Assembly: GCF_002149035.1 (NCBI RefSeq)
Contig: NZ_NGFP01000066.1
Span: forward strand, 1 to 36,307
DNA: 36,307 nt
Source of the DNA: Streptosporangium minutum
GTDB taxonomy: Bacteria > Actinomycetota > Actinomycetes > Streptosporangiales > Streptosporangiaceae
Direction of reading: 5' to 3'
Part shown: positions 1 through 6,559 of the stretch, in pieces
Layout: the number at the start of each line of letters is the position of its first letter
Position numbering within the stretch: position 1 is the stretch's first letter
Made by a program: the position numbers and the translations under genes
The notes under the pieces: generated by a model
What the model was told of the DNA's origin: nothing
The model's database searches: none
What the model saw: only the letters and a program-made list of their open reading frames with translations

Positions 1-110
1 GCCCCCAATCGGTAGCCCCCGATCGCGCCCATCGTGGCCTGAATCGGATAGCCGAGGTTGCGCAGCTTGTCGATGTCATAGCGGATCGTGCGCGGACTGA
101 CCTCCAGGCG
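1..110 (-). pseudogene. N-terminal HTH fragment of a WYL-family regulator, truncated at both ends
   Basis: Read on the minus strand from about 110 to 1, this encodes a typical DeoR/YafY-type winged-helix segment: RLEVSPRTIRYDIDKLRNLG, followed by a YPIQAT...GGYRLG wing. In WYL regulators this block lies at about residues 20-57 and is followed directly by an ALPPLLLDDEEAV linker. That linker is present here, but on the opposite strand from about position 108. The first 20 or so residues, including any start codon, are missing at the junction, and the gene runs off the left edge. It is either one half of a regulator split by inversion or the start of a second WYL gene recombined with the first. 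The family assignment rests on motif recognition and is fairly secure; the mechanism is not known. Confidence 0.6.
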
Positions 111-857
111 CTGCCTCCCCTGCTGCTCGATGACGAGGAAGCCGTCGCGGTGGCCGTGGGCCTGCGCACTGCCGCCGGTGGCGCGGTCACGGGCATCGAG
201 GAGACATCCGTGCGGGCGCTGGCCAAGCTGGAGCAGGTGCTCCCGTCACGGCTGCGCAACCGGGTCAACGCCCTGCACAGCCACACCACACCGATCACAG
301 CGGCGAGTGCCCCCGTCGATGCCGAGACCCTCACCACGATCAGCGCCGCCTGCCGGGACCATCACCGGCTGCGCTTCGACTATCGCACGCATGCCGACGG
401 TGATCAGGTCCGGGACGCCGAGCCGTACCAGCTCGTGCATATGAACCGACGCTGGTATCTGGTCGCCTGGGATGTGCACCGAGGGGACTGGCGGACGTTC
501 CGGGCCGACCGGATGACGTTGCGGATCCCGCACGGCCCTCGCTTCACCCCCCGGGAGACGCCACCGCCCGACCTCGTCCCGCGGGGGGTGGACACGGCGC
601 TCTTCCTTTACCGGGCGGAGGTGACCGTGCATGCCCCGGCCGACTCGATCAAGGTGCCCAGCGCGGTGCAGGTGGACCCGGTGGACGACAACACGTGCAT
701 CGTCCACGCGGGCGCCGACACCCCTCACCAACTCGCCCTGCACATCCTCATGCTCAACGCCGACTTCACGGTGGACGGACCGCCCGAGCTGTTGGAGGAG
801 CTAAGGAAGATCTCCGCACGATGCACAGCCGCTGACCCCACGCAACCTTCTGCATAG
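108..857 (+). pseudogene. WYL-domain transcriptional regulator, lacking its HTH domain
   Basis: The frame starts with the linker ALPPLLLDDEEAVAVAVGLR seen between the HTH and WYL domains of actinobacterial YafY-like regulators. It continues through a WYL domain (RRWYLVAWDVHRGDWRTFRADR, about codons 113-134) and a WCX-type C-terminal region ending at TAG 855-857. WYL regulators bind DNA through the N-terminal HTH and sense ligands or nucleic acid through WYL. Here the HTH-coding part is absent from this strand and lies inverted just upstream. The frame stays open to the left edge with unrelated residues, and the first usable start is GTG at 150, which could give a 235-residue HTH-less protein. 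Probably a broken gene; expression as a WYL-only protein cannot be excluded. Confidence 0.7.
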
Positions 858-1082
858 AGGTCATGGCTCTCACCAGCCCCGGGCCGCGAACGGCACCCCC
901 TACCTCCCTGCCTCCGGCCGCTGACCGATCCCTCGCCCGGCTGGTCGACCACGAGTCCGACCACCTGCACGGACGGCTCCAGACCGACGCATGCGCCCGG
1001 GCGTGGAGCCCGATCCCGGCCGAGGCCCACAAAGGGGCGCTGGCCGTGACCGGTCGCAGGCGTCATGGATGAGCAGCTCCCA

Positions 1083-1349
1083 TCAGGCGGCCAGGCCCAG
1101 ATCGAGATGGGCGTCCATGTCGATCTCGATCGACCCGTACAGGTTCGCGTGCGACCAGAACAGTGGCGACAAGGCGCGCCGGTCGGCGTCGGTGAGCTTG
1201 TCGGCCCACCCGGGGTCCTTGGGGATCGACTGGACCAGCAGCGTGTCGATAAACACCAGGGCGGACTGCAGCAGGCGCAGAGCGAGCATGGAGACCTCCT
1301 GGTTCTCCCGGTCGCTACCGGTCAGCACCCCGTCCTTGCCGTAGAAGCT
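1083..1349 (-). pseudogene. C-terminal fragment of a Tn3-family transposase
   Basis: Minus-strand reading gives SFYGKDGVLTGSDRENQEVS, then MLALRLLQSALVFIDTLLVQ and LTDADRRALSPLFWSHANLY, ending at a TGA at 1085-1083. This is the characteristic last 85-90 residues of Tn3-family DDE transposases, whose full length is about 1000 residues. A nominal GTG start exists at 1328, but homology continues upstream of it to about 1346, so the start is not real. The fragment stops exactly where the att-associated repeat begins (1350), so the transposase was cut by an integration or deletion at that boundary. No Tn3 terminal inverted repeat was recognised nearby. Non-functional remnant. Confidence 0.8.
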
Positions 1350-1507
1350 GAGAGCCGCTCACGGTGGCGTACGGCTGCGCACCCCGGAAACGATCAACGG
1401 CGCCCGGCCCGGGGGAAATCCCTGGTCAGACGCCGTTCGCGGTGCTCAGCGGAGAGCGTGGGATTCGAACCCACGAGGAGCCGCAAAGCCCCTAGCGGTT
1501 TTCAAGA
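1350..1507. repeat. attL-side repeat: tRNA-Ser 3' fragment plus 98-bp flank
   Basis: Positions 1448-1507 are a 60-bp copy of the anticodon-loop-to-3'-end part of the tRNA-Ser(UGA) gene at 29534-29622. The preceding 1350-1447 is nearly identical to 15538-15636, so the whole block is a direct repeat of about 158 bp with the block ending at 15696. It is read as the leftmost attachment core of a tandem array of integrative elements. The left flank represents the integrase-side end of an earlier, otherwise lost element of the same family. Confidence 0.8.
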
Positions 1508-1582
1508 GGGCTGCCTCCCCAGCTGAGACAAGGTCTCTGACCAGGGCGGCAGCATCTTCCCGTACCTCGACCACCGAAGATC

Positions 1583-1600
1583 ATCCCGCGCATATCCCGC
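1583..1600 (+). repeat. Phased ATCCCGC pair, candidate integrase arm-type site
   Basis: ATCCCGC occurs at 1583-1589 and 1594-1600, exactly one helical turn (11 bp) apart and 76 bp inside the att core. The same architecture with ATTCCGC is found at 15509-15526 near the other end of this segment. Tyrosine integrases bind such paired arm-type repeats; assignment to an integrase is inferred from position and symmetry. Confidence 0.5.
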
Positions 1601-1605
1601 AACGC

Positions 1606-1860
1606 CTATTCATCGACCTCGGCGTGCCTGGCACGCTCTCGCAGCCGGCGTAGGCGGCGGTCGTACTGACCGGCATAGGACCTCTCGGCTCTGTCGACCA
1701 ACCGGTTCTGCGGGTCGGAGAAGCTTTCATACAGTTCGGTTTCGAACGGATCATGGTCGTACTCGATCAGCCGGGCCAGCACCTCACGGTCCTGCTCGAT
1801 GGAACCTCGCGCCCGAACCTGTCCGCGCCACCTTTCCGCACTCGCTATGGCCTCGTCCAC
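1606..1860 (-). CDS. Small charged hypothetical protein
   Basis: An 84-residue protein starting at GTG 1860 with AAGGTCAAGG upstream as a plausible ribosome-binding site. It is rich in Arg, Glu and Asp, predicted helical, with an RRLRRLRERARH stretch near the C-terminus and no membrane segment. It is the first gene inside the left att core of the degraded element, reading toward that core. No family recognised. The frame is supported by length, start context and composition, but the evidence is modest. Confidence 0.5.
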   Translation of the reverse strand: MDEAIASAERWRGQVRARGSIEQDREVLARLIEYDHDPFETELYESFSDPQNRLVDRAERSYAGQYDRRLRRLRERARHAEVDE

Positions 1861-1900
1861 GCCTTGACCTTAACCGTGGCGCCAGGCGATAGGGCACCTA

Positions 1901-2022
1901 CCCAAACCGCATTAGCAGCTTGGGCCGTGATCATTCCAGGACGTTCAACCTGGGCCGACGCCCGTGAACGGCCGTTCCTGAACCGGGCAACATGGCGCGG
2001 AACTGCAACCCAAACTGCAACC
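1901..2022 (+). repeat. Dispersed 122-bp module, copy 1 (tRNA-like core plus phased AACTGCAACC)
   Basis: It begins with CCCAAACCGCATTAGCAG and ends with AACTGCAACC repeated at 12-bp spacing (2001-2010, 2013-2022). Two more copies of the same length and layout lie at 3583-3704 and 6437-6559. On the minus strand the first part reads CTGCTAATGCGGTTTGGG, which resembles the anticodon loop (GCU), 3' stem and variable-arm start of a tRNA-Ser. A tRNA-derived core followed about 80 bp later by paired repeats is the layout of an integrase attachment end, so this may be a relic att site. The tRNA reading is inference. Confidence 0.6.
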
Positions 2023-2336
2023 GCGCTCGACAGTCGCCACGCTTAACATCCTGCTTGCGAATCTGCCCGATCTTCAGATGGCGAGCTGGGCGGCGGGATG
2101 TCTGTGAGTGACCGTGAATCTCCCTCGTTGGTCGCCCTTGATGGCATGCCAACCGGCGTGCCATCACGCTCTCGAACTGGCACAGCGGATTATACAAAGC
2201 TTGGCCCCCGATGTTCTGCTGTCTAGCGTGGTGATGTACCCCTAGGATGCGAGCCTCGTCAACGTGACATGCACGTAGCTTTGGGGTGAATACTTGCTCT
2301 CTGTTCATGCTCTGATGCATTCAGTAGTGTCCGGGC
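2023..2336. other. Intergenic stretch with a strong hairpin at 2139-2166
   Basis: No convincing gene is seen here. The arms TGATGGCATGCC (2139-2150) and GGCGTGCCATCA (2155-2166) pair over 12 bp with one G-U-type mismatch and a 4-base loop. No T-run follows on either strand, so it may be a structural or protein-binding element rather than a classical terminator. Confidence 0.4.
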
Positions 2337-2732
2337 GTGGCCAAACGAAAATCGGGATCACTCAGGAAGTACTGGGGTTACCTGCTCTTTGTGGTGGTGA
2401 TCACAGGTTGGTTGACTCAATCAGTCGGCCCTGCGGGCTTGCTTGCTCTGTCCGGGTTGACCACGGTGTTCTTCCTCTTTCGCGTGCCGGTGTGGTGCGG
2501 CGCCCTCACGCGCGATAGAGAACCCTGCCGGAAAAACGCTCACGGCCTCCTGATGGGGTGCTCGTATCAGCAGCACAAGTGGCAGAAGCTGAAGTTCGCT
2601 GTGGTGCCGCCGAAGTGGCGTGAACTCAACCGAGGACTATGGGTTGCGCCAGAGAAGTCGGTGGCCACCACCGCTGCCTTCTGCGGCATGATCTCGGCCG
2701 TCGTCGCCACGATTGATCTCATTGCCAAATAG
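2337..2732 (+). CDS. Small membrane protein with a Cys/His motif
   Basis: A 131-residue protein from GTG 2337; no strong ribosome-binding site is visible. The N-terminus is basic (MAKRKSGSLRKYW), followed by two hydrophobic segments (about residues 14-30 and 34-48). Next comes a cysteine-rich motif, CGALTRDREPCRKNAHG, with a further Cys and His downstream (CSYQQH). This resembles a short zinc-binding module seen in phage and plasmid proteins of actinobacteria (C-x8-C then C-x4-H). A third hydrophobic stretch lies near the C-terminus (about 112-128). It sits alone between a tRNA-like att module and phased CGGGCAC repeats, so it may be cassette cargo. Function unknown. Confidence 0.6.
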   Translation: MAKRKSGSLRKYWGYLLFVVVITGWLTQSVGPAGLLALSGLTTVFFLFRVPVWCGALTRDREPCRKNAHGLLMGCSYQQHKWQKLKFAVVPPKWRELNRGLWVAPEKSVATTAAFCGMISAVVATIDLIAK

Positions 2733-3036
2733 AGCAATCACACCTCCTAATGGAAGGGCGCATAACCGGGACCGCAAGCTGCTCGAGCGCCGACCTCAGC
2801 GTTGTGTGCGTGCTGGCCGCCATCACGTGCCACTTCAGTCAAGTCAACTACAATCTCCCGCGATTGCCCGCACCATCGGGCACGCAACGGGCACGACCTG
2901 ACCTTCAAGACCGCTTCCTTATCAGGACCATCCCGGCCATGATCGGCGGCTCACAATCCGGTCTTGAGCAGTGCTGGACGGGTGTGGATGTGAGCTGTCG
3001 TGTGCCTCTGTTGCAGTACGCGTCCGCCGAGAGCCC
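2733..3036. repeat. Gene-free stretch holding phased CGGGCAC repeats (2877-2894)
   Basis: CGGGCAC occurs at 2877-2883 and 2888-2894, 11 bp apart. The same pair with the same spacing, in a similar context beginning CATCGGGCAC, is at 4304-4321, and a single related copy lies near 3556. No gene is supported in this stretch. The phasing suggests a second class of integrase arm-type site; the link is inferred only from spacing and recurrence. Confidence 0.4.
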
Positions 3037-3396
3037 TCACTGCCCGAAGGAGAACCGGAGCTGGGCATTGATCAGGAAGTTGAGCCGGTGACGCAGACGA
3101 TCGATCACAGCCTGTTCCGGAGCTTCCGCAGGTGTCAGTAGCGTCCAGCGCAGGGAGCACCCGCCGTCCTCGGTCGGCCGGATGTCGAATCGGATCTCGT
3201 CGTCGGGCCTTTCCTGCCACAACGACGACCAGACCACGAGTTCCGGCTCCACCGCCCGGAGGATACGCGGCTCGACTTCATCGGAGTGCAGATCCAGCCA
3301 CTGCCGTCCGCCAGGTCGCCGAGGGGCGGCCAGACTCTCCCACACGATGTGAGGCGGCGGCGGCTGCGTACGCTCCCGCGAACCCAACTCGATCAT
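3037..3396 (-). CDS. START/SRPBCC-like protein
   Basis: A 119-residue protein from ATG 3396. The sequence pattern (PPPHIVWESLAAPRR at the N-terminus, LVVWSSLWQERPDDEIRFDI in the middle, GGCSLRWTLLTPAE, and a C-terminal helix RLRHRLNFLINAQLRFSFGQ) matches small actinobacterial SRPBCC-superfamily proteins. These fold as a helix-grip barrel that binds hydrophobic ligands. The length (about 120-150) is normal. No catalytic residues can be assigned and the ligand is unknown. It is a stand-alone minus-strand gene between att-like relics, likely accessory cargo. Assignment is by overall pattern, so moderate confidence. Confidence 0.65.
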   Translation of the reverse strand: MIELGSRERTQPPPPHIVWESLAAPRRPGGRQWLDLHSDEVEPRILRAVEPELVVWSSLWQERPDDEIRFDIRPTEDGGCSLRWTLLTPAEAPEQAVIDRLRHRLNFLINAQLRFSFGQ

Positions 3397-3582
3397 TTCC
3401 GCAGTTTAGAAGGACCCGGTCGGATCGGTCGTCACGCGGTCGCTGTTCACCAGTTTGGAAGATCTCAGTACGCGACCCTCTGAGCTGCTGCGTTCCAGGT
3501 CAGAGACGATTTCGCCTTGCCCGTGAGTCCCCGCGAGTCCCCCTTGCTCACCCTCCTGACGGGCACGGCACTGACGTCCCGA

Positions 3583-3704
3583 CCCAAACCGCATTAGCAG
3601 CTCGGGGCGCCATCGTTCAGAACGGTCCCACCTGGACCAACGCCCGTCGGCGACCTTCTTGGAACGGACTGGTACGGCGGTGAACTGCAACCCAAACTGC
3701 AACC
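3583..3704 (+). repeat. Dispersed 122-bp module, copy 2
   Basis: Same layout as at 1901-2022: CCCAAACCGCATTAGCAG at the left and AACTGCAACC at 3683-3692 and 3695-3704. Immediately left of it (3523-3568) lie two AGTCCCC repeats 10 bp apart and one CGGGCAC. This resembles the R-type block at 4261-4321, so the 3523-3704 interval looks like the right end of one relic joined through a core to the left end of the next. Confidence 0.6.
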
Positions 3705-3766
3705 CCGTACAGGGTCTTCACCCTGCCTTCGGTCGCCGCGTCCTCCGGCGCTCACATCTGCGGATG

Positions 3767-4009
3767 TCACTCAGCCGGGTGGCGTTGCCTTTCCCTGATC
3801 TTCCGCACCAACCACACAACGAAGGCCACGAGTCCCAGCAGGACCAACAGGAAGAGCGAACCGATGAGTTCTATGGGTCGGCCACCCAGTACGTTCACCA
3901 GCCACGGCAGGTCGAACAGCGCGGATATCCCGAAGACCACACCGAACCCGATCAATCCTAAGATCATCGTGAAGGCGAACCCTGTAGCTGCTTCCCGCAG
4001 GCGGCCCAT
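3767..4009 (-). CDS. Small two-pass membrane protein
   Basis: The likely start is ATG 4009 (MGRLREAATGF), giving 80 residues; the longer open frame upstream is not membrane-like and looks non-coding. Two hydrophobic helices are visible: about residues 11-30 (FAFTMILGLIGFGVVFGISA) and 46-67 (ELIGSLFLLVLLGLVAFVVW). A basic tail, RKIRERQRH, follows. No family recognised. It lies directly right of module copy 2 and reads toward it, like the other single genes placed between att-like relics. Confidence 0.55.
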   Translation of the reverse strand: MGRLREAATGFAFTMILGLIGFGVVFGISALFDLPWLVNVLGGRPIELIGSLFLLVLLGLVAFVVWLVRKIRERQRHPAE

Positions 4010-4155
4010 CCGGCACCTTTCGTCGTTTAACCTGATTCTGTCTGGTAACCGGTAAGGGTGCATGGCAGCCGGTAAGCAGGTTCGTGGTCGGAACCGAACG
4101 GGAGTAGCGACCCACAGAGTCAGCAGGGCGTCGGCGGCCGGCGAACCGCTGAAGT

Positions 4156-4321
4156 ACAGCACGTGCTGTGTGACGGCTCGAACTCCTGACAGCCTGCTTG
4201 CAAAGACGTATGCCGATCATGCTCGACCTGCGAAGACGAAGATCACAGCATTGATCGCGTTCCCCGTGACTCCCCGCTGTTCCCCCTTGTTTCCCGTCCC
4301 ATCGGGCACACGACGGGCACG
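4156..4321. repeat. Gene-free stretch with a 14-bp palindrome and phased TTCCC / CGGGCAC repeats
   Basis: No gene is supported from 4010 to 4382. A perfect palindrome, ACAGCACGTGCTGT, is at 4156-4169. From 4261 to 4296 there is a ladder of TTCCCC-like elements at about 10-11 bp steps. Two CGGGCAC copies 11 bp apart follow (4304-4310, 4315-4321). The same ladder-plus-CGGGCAC order occurs in degenerate form at 3523-3568, and the CGGGCAC pair at 2877-2894. Candidate binding array for an integrase or a related protein. Confidence 0.4.
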
Positions 4322-4382
4322 ACGGTCCGAGGCGGAAGAACGAAGCCCCGGACCGCCGATCACCTGATTCATGAAGCAAGGG

Positions 4383-4577
4383 TTAGGACTGTGCCCGAGC
4401 TAAGAAGTTAGCGATGGCCAGTGCGAGGGTCATGAAGCCTGCGAAGCCCCCCGCGCCGACAAGTACCGCAAGTGCGGTGGGAGTCCCTCCCATCCAGGCC
4501 AAAGCCCCCCCGACGATGCCAACAACGAAGCCTGCGGTAGCAATGACCGCCACCCAAAGGCCCTGACTGCTCCCCAT
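4383..4577 (-). CDS. Small hydrophobic membrane protein
   Basis: A 64-residue protein from ATG 4577, preceded by an excellent ribosome-binding site (AAGGAGAACG just before ATG), which fixes the start. It contains two Gly/Ala-rich transmembrane segments, about residues 7-28 (WVAVIATAGFVVGIVGGALA) and 36-58. No family recognised. It resembles short membrane proteins found as accessory genes on actinobacterial integrative elements. Its promoter region contains two strong inverted repeats (4739-4769 and 4815-4855). Confidence 0.65.
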   Translation of the reverse strand: MGSSQGLWVAVIATAGFVVGIVGGALAWMGGTPTALAVLVGAGGFAGFMTLALAIANFLARAQS

Positions 4578-4738
4578 TCGTTCTCCTTGTGTCGTGGCAG
4601 GGCGAGGTCGCGACCCTGCCGAACGGCACCGGACATCGATTGCTCATAGGCGCAGGCGCTGGCTAGTCTGCACGTGTAGGCACAGGTAGTTAGCGCCTGG
4701 ATCCAAGCTCTGGTTCCGGTGTTTCTTACCGCTGGGAC

Positions 4739-4769
4739 GGCTCGGAACCGCTGGTACCGGTTCCGAGCC
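4739..4769. promoter_or_regulatory. 12-bp perfect inverted repeat, 7-base loop
   Basis: Left arm GGCTCGGAACCG (4739-4750) and right arm CGGTTCCGAGCC (4758-4769) pair perfectly around CTGGTAC. On the plus strand it is followed by a T-rich TTCTTTCT after a short gap, so it could be a weak plus-strand terminator. It lies 160 bp upstream of the minus-strand gene starting at 4577 and could equally be a regulator-binding site. Confidence 0.45.
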
Positions 4770-4814
4770 CTCCGGTTCTTTCTGTCCAGCCCCCTCTTCG
4801 CAGAGGGGAAACCA

Positions 4815-4855
4815 CAACATGTAGTGGATTTGAGCACCTTACCTACTACATGTTG
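4815..4855. promoter_or_regulatory. 11-bp perfect inverted repeat, 19-bp spacer (operator candidate)
   Basis: CAACATGTAGT (4815-4825) and ACTACATGTTG (4845-4855) are perfect inverted copies whose centres are about three helical turns apart. Each arm contains the near-palindrome ACATGT. The 490-bp gap 4578-5069 holds no gene. This is the more AT-rich part of the gap and a plausible operator or promoter region for the minus-strand gene at 4383-4577. Confidence 0.45.
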
Positions 4856-5069
4856 GGGTAAACACTAGGAACGTCGCGCCCCGAACGCAACTAGGTGCGC
4901 TCCGTTCCCCTGGCTCTCTTACGTCTCTGGCATACCAACGCCCTCGAGACCGAGCAGAGGCGGGATGCAAGGGGTCCGACCGCGCCCCACGGTTGTGTCT
5001 GCACTAGACAGGCGAGTCCTGGTCTCCTGGCTACCGCGGGATCGCCTGATCAGGGCCAATGGAGTCAGG

Positions 5070-6323
5070 TCATGGAACTTCGAAGTACGCCGCTGCCTTC
5101 TTGCGGATTCGTGCTAGGCGTTTAGAGATCGGACTGTGGTTCTTGTAGCCCAGAATGCTGGCTACTTCACCAATCCTCGTAACGCCGCTGTGCAGTAGGA
5201 TGACCACTTGGCGCTCACGCTCATCCAGTAGGGCGAGGAAGTCGGAGAACACCAGGTTGGCTTCCACTTCCGTCTCAGGACCCTGCACGGGGATAGTGTC
5301 AGTGAGTTCGACGAACCGGACCTTGATCTTGGAGCGCTTGTGATACAACTTGCGCTCGAAATCTTCCCGGGCATATGACCAATGCTCAGAGAAGTCATCC
5401 TCAACACGGTGGGAGCGCACAGCGTCGAGGATTCCCCGTAGCCGGCCATCAGCATCAGCTTGATCCACTGTCAGTCGCATGACCTCGGCCGCCTCCGCCT
5501 CCCCTCGCCAGAGGTCCGAGCCCATGCGAGGGCTGGCGGTCACCGCGCCCTCAAGCACCGTTCCATCATCCAGTGGTACAGCCTCCTCGGCGACGGTGGC
5601 ATCTACCACGGGAAGAGCACGAAGGATCTCCTGGATGACGGCAGTTACAGGTGGGAGCCAAAAGTCCAGGTTGTGCGCTAGGAGCCGGATCGGGTCAGAC
5701 GCGCTGAAGGCTCGCTGCGGTGAACCCGGTATGAGATGCCGCCACACTGCCGAGGCCCACGCATGGGATACGCGGTTTTCGAAGTCTGCTGGGAGATAGC
5801 GGTCAACCGATGTCGACTCGATGAGAAAAGGCCATTGGCCGCCTCGTAACAGGGGTAGGCCGTACCGCTCCAGGGTTGAGTGCGACAGCAAGTGGAACAA
5901 GGGTAGGTACTCGTAGTAGCGCGTGGTCGTCCTCGGCACGAATACGACATTCACGTCGCCACGATCAGCGATCTCGCGCATCGCGCCGGGAATCTCCTCT
6001 TCTGAGAAGAACCGGCGTCGAAACTGAGCGGCTTCCCACAGCATGTTCCACTTGGCGATGGCCAGCGGCACATCCCACTGCCTTTCACCGATGCCAGCAC
6101 CAAGTAGAGGCAGGGTGACGTACTCGGGTGGAGCAGGTGCAAGGGGACGAACGATCCTCCTGTAGATAAAAGCCGCAGACCGGTTCCATGCCCGTGGGTA
6201 CTCGTCCGCAGAGGCCGATAGGGGGGCGAAGAAGTCCTCGCGCTGAAATGCCTCGATCTCTTCGGCAGTGGGCTCGTGGTCGTCGGTCATCGGCAGTCCA
6301 GATCGGTGAGTCGTGTCAGCCAT
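5070..6323 (-). CDS. Large protein with a C-terminal sigma-70 region 4-like HTH
   Basis: The start is placed at ATG 6323 (MADTTHRSGLP), preceded by GAGATAGG, giving 417 residues; the frame extends further upstream without a better start. The last 60 residues (LLDERERQVVILLHSGVTRI then GEVASILGY...SPISKRLARIRKKA) resemble sigma-70 region 4 or LuxR-type HTHs. Preceding residues include FERKLYHKRSKIKVRFVELT and an acidic linker, reminiscent of a sigma region 2/4 junction. The N-terminal 290 residues are not recognised; they are rich in Trp and aromatic residues (PRTTTRYYEYLPLFHLLSHS) with no clear motif. It could be a sigma-like regulator with a sensory domain, or a DNA-binding effector. It is a lone gene with lower GC than its neighbours, suggesting recent transfer. 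Confidence 0.65.
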   Translation of the reverse strand: MADTTHRSGLPMTDDHEPTAEEIEAFQREDFFAPLSASADEYPRAWNRSAAFIYRRIVRPLAPAPPEYVTLPLLGAGIGERQWDVPLAIAKWNMLWEAAQFRRRFFSEEEIPGAMREIADRGDVNVVFVPRTTTRYYEYLPLFHLLSHSTLERYGLPLLRGGQWPFLIESTSVDRYLPADFENRVSHAWASAVWRHLIPGSPQRAFSASDPIRLLAHNLDFWLPPVTAVIQEILRALPVVDATVAEEAVPLDDGTVLEGAVTASPRMGSDLWRGEAEAAEVMRLTVDQADADGRLRGILDAVRSHRVEDDFSEHWSYAREDFERKLYHKRSKIKVRFVELTDTIPVQGPETEVEANLVFSDFLALLDERERQVVILLHSGVTRIGEVASILGYKNHSPISKRLARIRKKAAAYFEVP

Positions 6324-6436
6324 ACCTATCTCACGACAGACAACGCCGTCTTCGTTCCGCTGACTGCCTGAAAGATTCACCCCAAGTGCGACCAGCTTCC
6401 CGGACACATGTTCAGCCAGGAGCCGCGGTACTCCGA

Positions 6437-6559
6437 CCCAACCGCATTAGCAGCTCTGATCTCGCTCGTCCCGATCAGTTCCACCTGGACCAATGCGCTT
6501 CGTCGGTCCGTCTGGAACGGCATGGCACGGCGGTGGATTGCAACTAGAACTGCAACTAG
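6437..6559 (+). repeat. Dispersed 122-bp module, copy 3 (diverged)
   Basis: Starts with CCCAACCGCATTAGCAG and ends with TGCAACTAG at 6539-6547 and 6551-6559, 12 bp apart. This preserves the layout and spacing of copies 1 and 2 while both repeats have changed in concert from AACTGCAACC to TGCAACTAG. Its right end overlaps the last codons of the gene at 6556-7149. Confidence 0.55.

Noticed and set aside
863-1072. 69-codon plus-strand frame after the WYL remnant
   Set aside because: No ribosome-binding site and no conserved features; it lies in scarred DNA between two pseudogenes.
2895-2912. TTCAAGACCGC next to the CGGGCAC pair, similar to the tRNA-Ser core edge
   Set aside because: Only 11 bp match and the rest of the core is absent; chance similarity is likely.
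3771-4379. 202-codon minus-strand frame overlapping the small membrane protein
   Set aside because: Frame-shifted relative to the membrane protein and Arg/Ser-rich throughout; the hydrophobic frame at 3767-4009 is more credible.
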